Part shown: piece after piece, positions 38,755-46,968 of the stretch
Position numbering within the stretch: position 1 is the first letter of the stretch
Layout: each line of letters opens with the position of its first letter
Origin: Amycolatopsis anabasis
Lineage (GTDB): Bacteria > Actinomycetota > Actinomycetes > Mycobacteriales > Pseudonocardiaceae
Length of the DNA stretch: 64,000 nt
Direction of reading: 5' to 3'
NCBI RefSeq assembly: GCF_009765355.1
Contig: NZ_VTHK01000006.1
Span: 238,470-302,469 of the forward strand
Program-made: the position numbers and the translations under genes
Notes under the pieces: generated by a model
Database searches by the model: none
What the model saw: only the letters and a program-made list of their open reading frames with translations
What the model was told of the DNA's origin: nothing

Positions 38755-39353
38755 TGCGGCAGTTTCCGTTCCGGAACCAGCGTGGGGAGCAGCATTTCCC
38801 ACATTTCCCGAATTCTTTCCCAAAGGTCGTTCCGGCCAGTCATGACTTGAGACAGAATCTGCACTCCGGTGAACGCGCCGACCACAAAGCGCGCAACCAC
38901 CGCCGGCCGAACCGCGCCATCGAGCTCGCCGGATTCGCTCGCATGCACCAGGAGACGTTCGGTCACGGCAATCCAACCTTCATAAGGCTCCGAGGTGGAT
39001 TCGCCGAAAGTCCCGTGTTCCAGGGTCAACCTGATTCCCGCCCGCACCATGGGATCGTGCATCAGCTGCAGGGCGAGGCTCTGCGAAAGCCGGATGACCG
39101 CCTCCAGCCCGGTCTGCCCCTCCTCCAGCTCCTCGTTCGCCACACCCACGGCCCACAGATGTTGGTAGGAGATCACCGCGCGCGCAAGCTCCTCCTTCGA
39201 AGAGAAGTGGAAGTAGAGCGCGCCTTTGGTCACGCCCGCGAGCTTCAGCACGTCGTTCAGGCTGGCGCCCCGGTAACCGTGCCGGTCGAATAGCTTCGCG
39301 GACGCTCTCAGGATCGCCTCCCTAGTAATCTCCGCACGAATCTGCTTCGCCAT
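38673..39353 (-). CDS. TetR family gamma-butyrolactone receptor-like regulator
   Basis: 226 aa from the ATG at 39353 (a GTG/ATG five codons upstream is possible). The DNA-binding domain matches ArpA/ScbR-type receptors: RAEITREAILRASAKLFDRHGYRGASLNDVLKLAGVTKGALYFHFSSKEELARAVI. The ligand domain has the YQHLWAV... and WIAVTERLL segments, with Trp in the usual region (YEGWIAV). Partner of the AfsA-type gene: it would repress targets until the lactone accumulates. Targets probably include the peptide-modifying genes just downstream. Confidence 0.9.
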   Translation of the reverse strand: MAKQIRAEITREAILRASAKLFDRHGYRGASLNDVLKLAGVTKGALYFHFSSKEELARAVISYQHLWAVGVANEELEEGQTGLEAVIRLSQSLALQLMHDPMVRAGIRLTLEHGTFGESTSEPYEGWIAVTERLLVHASESGELDGAVRPAVVARFVVGAFTGVQILSQVMTGRNDLWERIREMWEMLLPTLVPERKLPHYRQFVRMGATGEVKTPTPRRPEQLEP

Positions 39354-39572
39354 TACCGACTCTCTCATGCCCAGGAATTTCTGCCAAAACAGTACGCGCC
39401 GCGACGGTCACCCGCCAATCCACCACGGCTAACCCATTGACAATCCCAAGCGATTCACTCGAACGGGTTCGCTGGCAACGTTTTCATAAACCAGCAACCC
39501 AAACCGGGGTCGGCTACTATCTTATATCCTTCCTCTCGGCGTGGACGAGGGCCGCCGACCTGGCCTTCGGTG

Positions 39573-40793
39573 TCAGTACAAACCGGTGCAACGCAGCCAA
39601 CTCCGCCCGGCCCCACCGGCGGTCAGCAGGCCCGCGAGCACACCGGTCGCTCCGGTGAGCAGCGTGGCGTCCGACTCGCCCAGCTCGGCGATGTCACCGA
39701 GCCGATTCCGGAGCAACCCGGCCAACTCCGAGCGCAGTGCCGCGGCCGGAGCCAGCGCCGCGTGCCGGGCGAAAGCGTCGGCGACGAGCAGGACCCCCGC
39801 CGCACCGTGGCAGATGGCCAAGCGGTCGCTGAGTGAGGTTTCGCCGAGTTGCCCGGCTTCCTCGTAGACGGCACACACGGTTCGGAACGAACTCAGCCCG
39901 ATCTCGCACAGTGATCGGCTCTCCGCTGGATCGGTCCAGCGCAGGGCGCGTCCCGCCGCCCACAGGGCCCAGCTTATCCCCGGACTTCCACGGCACCAGC
40001 CATGATGACGTGGCTCGCCGCGCCGGGGCTCGTCCCATGCGCGCACCTGGCGGGGCCACCAGGCGACCCCGCGGTCGTCCTGGCGGCGCTGCGCGACCAG
40101 CCAGCAGGCCATGTTCCGGATGGCCCGCACGGTCACCCGATCGCCCCGGGGCGCCGCACTCAGCGCGGCGAGCGCACCTGCGACACCGTGGGCGAGGCCG
40201 GTGACGATTCCGCCTCGCGTCCAGCCCCCCAACGGGTGTTCCTGGGCGCCGATGCGGAACCCGGTGAGATCGGCGTCCGAACCCAGTTCGGCCAGCCGGC
40301 TCACGCACGGCGCGAGCTCGCCTGGCCGCGGCGGCACGTTCCCCACCAGGTGCGCCAGCAGAAGACCGGCCGGCCCGCTGAGCAGATCGTAATCGTCGAA
40401 GCCCACGTCGGAGGCACGCCACCGGCGGTGCGCGGTCGCGCGGGACAGGCGCGCCGCGGTTCGTTCGGCCGCCGGCGCCACCGACGGATACAGATCGGAG
40501 ATCAGCCGCTGCCCGGCAAGGACACCGGCCAGGCCTCCGAAGAGCGCGACCCCGCGCGTGCCGCGGCCCGTTCCACGGAGCCAGGCATGTATCGCGTCGT
40601 GGCTCGTCCGGTGGTCCGAGACGCTCGCACCCGGCGCCTCGGCGACCAGCACCGAGAGCACCGCCGGCCCCGGATCGGGTGCGACCGCGCTTCGGGCCCC
40701 GCGCGTCGTCCAAGCGGAGAGCACCCGCCTGGCGGCGGCCAGCACACCCCGCGATGATTCGCGGAACCAAGCAGGTGAGGCCGGGCACGTCAT
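39573..40793 (-). CDS. Lanthionine synthetase C-like cyclase (LanC)
   Basis: 406 aa from the ATG at 40793, which overlaps the upstream gene stop (ATGA). LanC enzymes add Cys thiols to dehydrated Ser/Thr to make (methyl)lanthionine rings. The zinc ligands are present: Cys267 (GWCRGSPG) and Cys328-His329 (ICHGAAG). The catalytic-region His202 is in GLAHGVAG. Actinobacterial LanC partners with LanB or LanB-split enzymes; here the adjacent gene supplies only the elimination-type domain. No obvious precursor lies immediately beside it. Confidence 0.9.
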   Translation of the reverse strand: MTCPASPAWFRESSRGVLAAARRVLSAWTTRGARSAVAPDPGPAVLSVLVAEAPGASVSDHRTSHDAIHAWLRGTGRGTRGVALFGGLAGVLAGQRLISDLYPSVAPAAERTAARLSRATAHRRWRASDVGFDDYDLLSGPAGLLLAHLVGNVPPRPGELAPCVSRLAELGSDADLTGFRIGAQEHPLGGWTRGGIVTGLAHGVAGALAALSAAPRGDRVTVRAIRNMACWLVAQRRQDDRGVAWWPRQVRAWDEPRRGEPRHHGWCRGSPGISWALWAAGRALRWTDPAESRSLCEIGLSSFRTVCAVYEEAGQLGETSLSDRLAICHGAAGVLLVADAFARHAALAPAAALRSELAGLLRNRLGDIAELGESDATLLTGATGVLAGLLTAGGAGRSWLRCTGLY

Positions 40794-41800
40794 CGCCGAT
40801 CCCGCTTGCCCTGCTTCCGCCACGGCGGACGGTCAGCTCCGAACGCGGCATAACCCTCGACCTCCGCGAGCGATTCGGCGATCAACGCCTGCCGGGGGAT
40901 GCCCAGGGCCCCGCGATTCCAGTGGAACACCGTGTAGTACGCGGCCGCCTGGCGCGGACCGAGACGGGCCCGCTCATCGTCGAAGTACTCCGCTCGCCAC
41001 CTGCCCAGCAGGGGGCGCGCCTGCTCCGCGTGCCGATCGACCAAGCGGCGGACATCCTCCACCAGCGCGCCCCGCGACAGGTCCGGCCGCTCCCACGTCT
41101 GCCGGATCCGAGCGCGAACCGCTTCGGAGCCGGACGGCTCGTCGCCGGGGCACAGGCGCTTTCCCGCAGCGCCCACCCGGGCCCAGACATCCTGACATTC
41201 CCAGCCGAAGAGCTGCAGCCCCTCGAACACCGTGCGCAACATCAACAGGGACAGCACCCATGCGGGCACCGCGCTCGGTTTGCCGTGGTACTCCAGCCAG
41301 GCCAAGGAATCCACGGTGAAGAGCCGATGCACGTGTCGCATCGAGCCAGGACCGCCGAACAGTTGCGATTCGGGCTCGTAAACAGCCGACCGCACACCCC
41401 GGGTCAATCCCGCGTCGCCCCATTCCCCGGCACGACGCTGGAATTCGCCGCGCACCCAGTCGGCGCGCCCGGAGGCCGGGGCGAACCGGATCCGCAGACC
41501 GGGCGGCTTGTGCATGAAGAAGAACTCGGAAACATCACCTTGGTCGAGCCATTCGCACACGAGACCCCGGATCCGCGGATACACGAGCGGGGCTTCGAGT
41601 TCCGTCATCGCCAGGTCTGCCTGCACCCATTCGCCGTCCCGGGCCAGCAACGCCGCGACACCCGCGTTCAGGAATGTTCGCTGAGCCTCGTCGAGCCCGC
41701 CCACGCCACCGTCGCCCAAGAGCGTGCCGGCGCAGCCGTAAAGGAACTCCGCCAGCGAGACCGCGCTGGCGCACTCCGGCACGGAACTGGGGCTGGGCAT
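40790..41800 (-). CDS. SpaB_C-type (thiopeptide/LanB C-terminal domain) protein
   Basis: 336 aa. After an N-terminal extension with SLAEFLYGCAGTLLGDG (about residues 15-31) comes the family core: WVQADLAMTELEAPLVYPRIRGLVCEWLDQGDVSEFFFMHKPPGLRIRFAP. In split LanB systems this domain catalyses glutamate elimination from tRNA-glutamylated Ser/Thr; in thiopeptides a relative forms the pyridine ring. No LanB glutamylation domain is encoded in the window. GGAG RBS at the ATG. Operon with LanC. Confidence 0.88.
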   Translation of the reverse strand: MPSPSSVPECASAVSLAEFLYGCAGTLLGDGGVGGLDEAQRTFLNAGVAALLARDGEWVQADLAMTELEAPLVYPRIRGLVCEWLDQGDVSEFFFMHKPPGLRIRFAPASGRADWVRGEFQRRAGEWGDAGLTRGVRSAVYEPESQLFGGPGSMRHVHRLFTVDSLAWLEYHGKPSAVPAWVLSLLMLRTVFEGLQLFGWECQDVWARVGAAGKRLCPGDEPSGSEAVRARIRQTWERPDLSRGALVEDVRRLVDRHAEQARPLLGRWRAEYFDDERARLGPRQAAAYYTVFHWNRGALGIPRQALIAESLAEVEGYAAFGADRPPWRKQGKRDRR

Positions 41801-42178
41801 GCTTTTCTCCGCTTCAGGAGTTCCATCGCGATGTGGGAACTGAACGACAAGTCTGCCCCAAGGATTTCATTTCCGAACCGGAGGAAAACAGCTATCGCGA
41901 GTGATTTACCCGATGAGGTGGGCCGGCCGGACGGCGGAGCGACCGCGGGCCGGACCAGGGCGTGCGCCGCCTCGAACACATCCACCTGCGGCTTGTCCGC
42001 GAATCGTGGAGGGAGCGCACCGCGCTCGTCGGCACCCCGGGAGCACCCACACGAAGTACACCGAAGCCTCGGAAACTTCCACAATTCGCACTACGGCCGC
42101 TTGAAATCGGAGACACGGGGTACCTCCTCCTCGACCTGCCACCGGCCCGGTAAGGACGAAAACGAACGGAGCACGGAC
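41801..42178. other. Divergent promoter region
   Basis: 378 bases between the SpaB_C gene (minus) and the WGxxGxxG gene (plus). No convincing coding sequence or precursor peptide was found on either strand. Confidence 0.5.
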
Positions 42179-42514
42179 ATGCGGACAACGACCCGAAAAC
42201 GACTCGCCGGAATCGGTTGCGGCGCCCTGCTCGCCCTGACTCCGTCCATCGCCGCCGACGCGGCGCCTCAGCCGAGCAATCCTTTTGCCGGGCAACAAGA
42301 CGACGACCGGAACACGCACGCCGAACACGACAACGACAACGGACTGTGGGGACTGCTCGGTCTGGTGGGGTTGCTCGGCCTGCTGGGCTTGCTGCCCCGG
42401 AGGTCGCAGCCGAAGGGCGACGCCGCGATGAGCGGCTATCCGGCCGCGGAGCCACCGGTCAACACCTACCCTCCCGCCCGGCCGTCGACCCGTCCCCCGG
42501 GAACGGAAAGGTGA
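42179..42514 (+). CDS. Secreted/membrane WGxxGxxG-type protein
   Basis: 111 aa. A signal peptide (residues 1-29) is followed by a charged segment (QQDDDRNTHAEHDNDN), then the WGxxGxxG hallmark in a hydrophobic helix (GLWGLLGLVGLLGLLGLLPRR), as in WGxxGxxG-CTERM proteins that are anchored by a C-terminal helix. Unusually, 35 residues of Pro-rich sequence follow the helix and its Arg-Arg. ACGGAG RBS. Function unknown; such proteins are thought to be sorted to the surface. Confidence 0.75.
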   Translation: MRTTTRKRLAGIGCGALLALTPSIAADAAPQPSNPFAGQQDDDRNTHAEHDNDNGLWGLLGLVGLLGLLGLLPRRSQPKGDAAMSGYPAAEPPVNTYPPARPSTRPPGTER

Positions 42515-42626
42515 GATAGCAGCACACGGCCGGCGCGGGTAACAGAGGCCGGACGCGGGTCACCACACCAGGAAGAACACCCGATGGTGCTTCTGGTGGG
42601 GTTCCGAGCCGTGTCCCCGAATTACC

Positions 42627-43016
42627 ATGATCGATGTGACAACTTGGCAGCCTGGCGTCGGTGAACCAGCCGAGCGGCCCACCGAAGTGTTCGCGGTGGC
42701 CGCGCAACGGTGTGGTGCCGCGATCGTCCTGCGGGTGGCCGGAGAAGTCGACCTGGTGACCGCGCCGGAACTGGAAGAAGCGCTCATCCGCGCCCAGCAC
42801 GCGCATCCGGAGATCCTCGTCGTGGACCTGTCCGAGGTGACCTTTCTGGGCTCGGTAGGCCTCGAAGTGCTGTTCGGCTCCCACCTCCGGGTCACGCCGC
42901 GGACGCAGCTGCGCATCGTCGCCCCGAGCCGTGCCACCTGGCGGCCGTTGGAAATCACCGGGCTCGGCACCGAATTGGCCGTCTACCCGAATCTGGACGA
43001 AGCCCTGTCCCGCTGA
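42627..43016 (+). CDS. STAS domain anti-sigma factor antagonist
   Basis: 129 aa, single STAS fold. The VLRVAGEVDLVTAPELEEAL strand-helix and VVDLSEVTFLGSVGLEVL motif contain the phosphorylatable Ser (about residue 72). Members bind anti-sigma kinases of the RsbW type and release sigma factors when unphosphorylated. It stands alone here; four more STAS or kinase genes occur at 48.7-50.7 kb. Confidence 0.88.
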   Translation: MIDVTTWQPGVGEPAERPTEVFAVAAQRCGAAIVLRVAGEVDLVTAPELEEALIRAQHAHPEILVVDLSEVTFLGSVGLEVLFGSHLRVTPRTQLRIVAPSRATWRPLEITGLGTELAVYPNLDEALSR

Positions 43017-43178
43017 CGAACCTTCGCTCTCCGCCGGGCAAGATCCCCCGGTCAACAGCTGGCCGCCGGGTTACCTGCCCGTACTCGCGTTCACTCGGTC
43101 GAGCCAACACTGAGCATCACCAGCACATTCCTTGCTCAAATTCTCTTGCACACCAATTGATCAAGAGAAGGAGCCAGC

Positions 43179-43433
43179 ATGGAAGAGAACCTCGTCTTGT
43201 CGGCCGAACTCCCCCGCACGATCAGGATTCCGGTGGCGGAAGCGCACCGGGATGCGGTGGTCATCAAGCGAAGAGCGGCCGCGAAGCCCCCGCGATGGTA
43301 CTACTGCCTCGGCCACAGAACCGTTGAACGGGAGTACGACTGCCCGGAAACCGACCGCTTCGGTCCCTATCCTTCCCGAGGCGAAGCCGTCAACTCGATA
43401 ACAGGGGCACTTCAACACGGTTTCGTCTGGTAG
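43179..43433 (+). CDS. Small hypothetical protein
   Basis: 84 aa, well-formed AAGGAG RBS before the ATG. Two cysteines (YYCLGHRTVEREYDC) 13 residues apart, with His between them. The C-terminal half (RFGPYPSRGEAVNSITGALQHGF) resembles small actinomycete proteins whose GPY.SR.EA...I segment forms a short alpha/beta fold. No signal peptide or membrane helix. Followed by an 11-bp hairpin. Not recognised further. Confidence 0.6.
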   Translation: MEENLVLSAELPRTIRIPVAEAHRDAVVIKRRAAAKPPRWYYCLGHRTVEREYDCPETDRFGPYPSRGEAVNSITGALQHGFVW

Positions 43434-43441
43434 TTCGGTCA

Positions 43442-43485
43442 GCCCGGGCACGAACCAGCGGGCACGCGCTACGCCGTGCCCGGGC
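43442..43485. terminator. Bidirectional hairpin between convergent genes
   Basis: GCCCGGGCACG / CGTGCCCGGGC, an 11-bp perfect stem with a 22-base loop. It follows the 43179-43433 gene and reaches into the 3' end of the minus-strand gene 43469-43837. Confidence 0.65.
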
Positions 43486-43837
43486 CGAGCGCCGCCCGGC
43501 TGCCCGGTCCACGCGCCAGGAACATGCCGTGACCGGGACGGTACCGGCGCAGAAAGCGGAGAAGCTGGCCATGCGCGTCGGCGAACTCGGAGACCGTTTC
43601 GTTGTGCTGACTGGCCTTCGCGTATGCGAGGCCGCGCCGGATGGCGGTGAGCGCCCTGGGCGCGGTGTCGGCCAGGGCCGGGCCGGCGCGCGCGACGGTG
43701 ACTTCGAGCCCGGCGAGCATTGCTCTGATCGCAGCGTGCTCAGGAGCGACGGTGACCGCGGGCACCAGGATGCGTAGCTGAGTCAGCACCGTCAGGACCG
43801 CGACGGCGGAATTCGCGCCGTTGGAATGATCGTTCAC
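43469..43837 (-). CDS. Small hypothetical helical protein
   Basis: About 122 aa from the GTG at 43837 (weak RBS). Mostly alpha-helical, Ala/Arg rich, no signal. The pattern of an N-terminal hydrophobic helix, a central ALTAIRRGLAYAKASQ helix and a C-terminal GQLLRFLRRY recalls small DUF6415-like proteins of actinomycetes, but this is only a resemblance. Convergent with the 84-aa protein gene. Confidence 0.5.
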   Translation of the reverse strand: MNDHSNGANSAVAVLTVLTQLRILVPAVTVAPEHAAIRAMLAGLEVTVARAGPALADTAPRALTAIRRGLAYAKASQHNETVSEFADAHGQLLRFLRRYRPGHGMFLARGPGSRAALGPGTA

Positions 43838-44257
43838 CCGACCGTCTTTCAACTCTTGTTGGAGGGTAGGCTTTGTCGCGTCATGGTGACGCCGGATCCG
43901 GCAGCGGCAGTGCCGATTCCGCACTTCGTGTTCGCTTTCTCGTCGGCCACGGCGGTGGGGTTCACCGGTTCAGGGGAACGCGCCCCGCGAACGCGATGAG
44001 CTGGTGTGAACCGGCGCGCCGGCACACGCGCGGGCACCTGGACGAGTGGGAGCACCGGACGCCTCCTCGTCGGCGAACGCGGGACGGAAAACCGCCCTTC
44101 GCAGGCGATCATGACTGTTCCTCACTATTACTCGCGCGTAATCGCGGCCGCACGATCGGGTCAGCCACCGGAGTTCACCACCTCCTGTCTGCTCCACTTC
44201 TCTTTCGGGAAACGCATTTCCGACGTTGACCCGGGCCGTCGCAGCGAGGAGGCCGAC
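43838..44257. other. Intergenic region upstream of the 46-aa peptide gene
   Basis: 420 bases with several open frames but no RBS-supported gene. Likely holds promoters for the peptide/cyclase unit and for the 43469-43837 gene. Confidence 0.4.
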
Positions 44258-44398
44258 ATGACAACCGAGACCGGGCATCCGGCACGTGGAGCTTTCCTGG
44301 AGGAATTGAAACGGACCTGTGAAGACGAAGGGCAGGGTGCGCTTTCCCCGTGCGGGAGTGTCGCCAATGCCAGCCTTGGCGGACAGGTGTGCTTCTGA
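44258..44398 (+). CDS. 46-aa candidate RiPP precursor peptide
   Basis: The ATG is preceded by GAGGAGG at good spacing. The peptide starts MTTETGHPARGAFLEELKR (charged, leader-like) and ends GALSPCGSVANASLGGQVCF, with Cys/Ser/Gly-rich, core-like composition. There are three cysteines in all (CEDEG, SPCGS, VCF). It lies 117 bases upstream of the lasso-cyclase-type gene. It does not satisfy the lasso rule (no Asp/Glu at core position 7-9 after a suitable first residue). Ser and Cys in the tail would suit lanthionine formation by the nearby LanC. Precursor status is inferred from size, RBS and context. Confidence 0.5.
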   Translation: MTTETGHPARGAFLEELKRTCEDEGQGALSPCGSVANASLGGQVCF

Positions 44399-44515
44399 CG
44401 CACATCATGGATTTGGCGGGTGCTCCCGATGCATCCGCCATCTTCTTGCGCGGAAGGACAACACCACGAACACACCGCGGGAACGTCCGCAGTTCACCCG
44501 GTTTGTGGAGGCCAC

Positions 44516-46372
44516 ATGCACGCGTTGACCAACAGCCTGGTCGCCTTCCCGGACTCTCCCGGCGGCGTCTGGGCGCACCGGCGGGTCCCGCACCACCGGC
44601 CCACCATCGTGACGCACCCGTCCGGGCGGCCGTGGCTGGTGGGCCACTGGCCGCCGGAGGAACTCGTGGTGGCCCAACTGGGGCAGGTACGGATCGCGGT
44701 ATTCGGCTGCTGCCCGATCACCGCCGGGAAACTCGCCGCGCTCGCCGACCGCGTACGCGGACTGGCCGATCTGGACGAGGTCGCGGGGGCGTTGCCGGGA
44801 AGTGCGCATCTCGTCGCGTCCGTTCACGGCCAGGTCCGGTTCCAGGGCACCATCACCGGGACGCGCCGGGTCTTCGGCGCCCGGCTGGACGAGGTGCCGA
44901 TCGCGAGCGACCGGGCCGACGTGCTGGCCGCGATGATCGGCGCCGAACCGGACGAAGACCTGCTCGCGGCGAGCGTGGCGTACGCGCAGTTCATCACGCC
45001 GCTCAACGAGCGGAGCTGGTGGCGAGGCGTGCAGAGCGTCGCGCCCGATTCCTACCTGATGCTCCCCCACAGCGGCTCCGCGCGGACGGTCGGGTGGTGG
45101 GTCCCGCCGGAGCCGAACCTGCCGCTGAAGGTCGGCGCCCTGCAGGTCCGGGAGGCCCTGCGGGAGGCGGTCGCCGGGCGAAAACCGGCCCGCGGCAAAC
45201 TTTCCGCCGACCTTTCCGGTGGAATGGACTCCACCTCGCTGTGCTTCCTGGCGGCAGAACGCACTCCCGAACTCCTCACCTTTCGCTGGACCGAAGGCAG
45301 TGAGCTCAACGATGACCCGGCCTACGCGGCGGAAGCCGCGCGGATGCTGGCTCGGGCCGAGCACCTCGAGGTCGCGGGTGACGAAGGCCCGCCGGTGTTC
45401 GCACCGCCGTACTCGCTGCCCGGCACGGAAGCGCCGCGGTTCCAATCCCGGGGGATGAACCGGCTCAGGTACGGCATCCGGCTCCTCATCGAGCACGGCT
45501 CCGGGCTGCACCTCGCCGGGAACGGTGGCGACGAGCTGTTCACCGGAAGCGCCGCCTATCTGCACACCCTGTTCCGCGCTGCCCCGGTCAAAGCGCTCCG
45601 GGCACTGCGCGTATATCGGGCACTGGGCCGCTGGCCGCTGCTGCCCACGCTCACCGGCCTGCTGGACCACCAGGACCTGAGCTCGTGGTGGCGGGACTCG
45701 GCCGACAATCTCACCGGGCCACCACCGCATCCGCGTGCCCCGGCCCTGGGCTGGGGGGCGCAGGTGCGGGCGACGCCGTGGGCTACCGCCGAAGCGGTGA
45801 GTGTCACCCGGGAAGTGCTGCATGACATCGCCGACGAGGTCACCCCACTGTCGAACGATCGGGGACAGCACGAGGCGATGACGCTCATCCGCACCACGGG
45901 TCCGGTGTACCGGCAGCTCCGCTGGGAGTACGCCGCGCACGGCCTCCCGCTGGAGCTGCCCTACCTCGACGACCGGGTGGTCGAGGCCGCGCTTTCGGTC
46001 CGTCCCCGGGAGCGGTACACGCCGTGGCGCTTCAAACCGGTGCTCGCGGAGGCGCTCCGGGAACAGGTACCCGAGCTGATCCTGAACCGGAACACCAAGG
46101 GCGTCTACGAGGAGGACGTGGAATTCGCTCGGCAACGGCACCTTCCCGATCTCCTCGACCTGTTCGCGGACTCGGTGCTGGCCGCCCGCGGTCTGATCGA
46201 CCTCGATGCGCTCCGCACCAGCCTGCGCACACCCGCGCACGCCGAGGCCGACGATCTGACCGCGAACCTGGAGATGACGCTCGGCGCCGAGATCTGGTCG
46301 CGCGAGATCGCGGACCCGGCCAACCTCGTCCGACGCGGGGAAAAACCATTGGAGGAGGCGAAAAGGTCATGA
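44516..46372 (+). CDS. Asparagine synthetase-like lasso peptide cyclase homologue
   Basis: 618 aa, built like actinobacterial lasso cyclases (LasC/McjC type). The N-terminal half lacks the catalytic Cys2 of glutaminase domains but keeps the family pattern (VTHPSGRPWLVGHWP, GTRRVFGARLDEVPIASDRADVL). The C-terminal ATP-pyrophosphatase domain has SADLSGGMDSTSL (SGGxDS at 234-239), LAGNGGDELF, and LPYLDDRVVEAALSVRPRERYTPWRFKPVL. It would adenylate an acidic side chain and form an amide. GGAGG RBS. Its stop overlaps the ATG of a broken downstream gene. No PqqD-like B1 and no intact B2 protease are adjacent. Confidence 0.88.
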   Translation: MHALTNSLVAFPDSPGGVWAHRRVPHHRPTIVTHPSGRPWLVGHWPPEELVVAQLGQVRIAVFGCCPITAGKLAALADRVRGLADLDEVAGALPGSAHLVASVHGQVRFQGTITGTRRVFGARLDEVPIASDRADVLAAMIGAEPDEDLLAASVAYAQFITPLNERSWWRGVQSVAPDSYLMLPHSGSARTVGWWVPPEPNLPLKVGALQVREALREAVAGRKPARGKLSADLSGGMDSTSLCFLAAERTPELLTFRWTEGSELNDDPAYAAEAARMLARAEHLEVAGDEGPPVFAPPYSLPGTEAPRFQSRGMNRLRYGIRLLIEHGSGLHLAGNGGDELFTGSAAYLHTLFRAAPVKALRALRVYRALGRWPLLPTLTGLLDHQDLSSWWRDSADNLTGPPPHPRAPALGWGAQVRATPWATAEAVSVTREVLHDIADEVTPLSNDRGQHEAMTLIRTTGPVYRQLRWEYAAHGLPLELPYLDDRVVEAALSVRPRERYTPWRFKPVLAEALREQVPELILNRNTKGVYEEDVEFARQRHLPDLLDLFADSVLAARGLIDLDALRTSLRTPAHAEADDLTANLEMTLGAEIWSREIADPANLVRRGEKPLEEAKRS

Positions 46373-46416
46373 GCAGCCCGTGCGCCATACCCGAACGGGC
46401 CCGGCTACCGCCGTGA
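46369..46416 (+). pseudogene. Truncated 15-codon frame coupled to the cyclase, possible lasso B2 remnant
   Basis: The ATG overlaps the cyclase stop (ATGA), as expected for the next gene of a lasso operon, but the frame ends after 15 codons (MSSPCAIPERARLPP). The start resembles B2 transglutaminase-like leader proteases, which often begin MSxPxAxPxRxRLPL. A shifted frame continues open (VRLRWAVEHWRL), but it shows no protease motif. I read this as a disrupted B2 gene, with low certainty. Confidence 0.35.
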
Positions 46417-46774
46417 GACTTCGCTGGGCCGTGGAGCACTGGCGGCTCAACGGGCAGGGCGCGCATCCCTGTGCGCCCACCGCGGGCGCCCGCCCCGGAC
46501 GGCCGGGCAGGCTCGGCCCTCTTGTGGGTGTGGAGACGATCCGGATGCGCGGGACGGACGATGTCCGCGCACTACCCGCGAACCCTCCGCTATTTCCACG
46601 ATAATGGCGCTTTTCCCTTTCCTCGGCCAATCCGGACACCGCTGGCGGCGACGGCGACGGGTCCGCTTCCGGCCTTCAGCGGATTGGGTTCAATCCCGCC
46701 ACTGGCGGCACATATCGGGGCACTCTCGTTGTGTAGGGCCCATATCGCAAGACCGGGAAAGGAGGGTGATCACG
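46417..46774. other. Region between the cyclase remnant and the 28-aa peptide gene
   Basis: About 360 bases. Open but unsupported frames. The last 100 bases contain two CATATCG-type repeats (near 46709 and 46740) and should carry the promoter of the peptide-SagB-GNAT unit. Confidence 0.35.
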
Positions 46775-46861
46775 ATGCGCGCGATTTCCATCAACGCTCG
46801 AGCGTTCGTCCGGCAGGACCGGAAGGCTTCTCGCTGGCATTGGCGCTGGGAATACAAGTGA
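46775..46861 (+). CDS. 28-aa Trp/Arg-rich candidate precursor peptide
   Basis: The ATG is preceded by AAAGGAGGGTGATCACG, a near-perfect Shine-Dalgarno at good spacing, much stronger than around it. The peptide begins MRAISINARAFVRQDRK and ends in SRWHWRWEYK, a cluster of three Trp, one His and one Tyr. Strong RBS, tiny size, an aromatic C-terminus and a modifying enzyme gene 107 bases downstream are what one expects of a ribosomal peptide precursor. No signal peptide. A hairpin follows the stop and could set precursor/enzyme ratios. Confidence 0.6.
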   Translation: MRAISINARAFVRQDRKASRWHWRWEYK

Positions 46862-46878
46862 ACCCGATGTCGCGTACG

Positions 46879-46904
46879 GGCCGCGGCCCGCACGGGTCGC
46901 GGCC
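46879..46904. promoter_or_regulatory. Hairpin between peptide and SagB-type gene
   Basis: GGCCGCG / CGCGGCC with a 12-base loop that itself contains CCCG...CGGG complementarity, 17 bases after the peptide stop. Possible partial terminator that gives more peptide than enzyme. Confidence 0.4.
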
Positions 46905-46968
46905 TCTGCCAGAACCATTCGCTCGCTGACCGCCCGCGTGATTCCGCCACGGATTATGGGAGTTCGTC

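Noticed and set aside
40002..40757. Plus-strand frames opposite LanC
   Set aside because: Antisense shadows; LanC motifs are clear on the minus strand.
44258..44398. 46-aa peptide as an ordinary lasso precursor
   Set aside because: No Gly/Ala/Ser/Cys start with Asp/Glu seven to nine residues later beyond a leader of reasonable length; kept only as a general RiPP candidate.
44405..46240. 611-codon minus-strand frame opposite the cyclase
   Set aside because: Shadow of a confidently identified gene.
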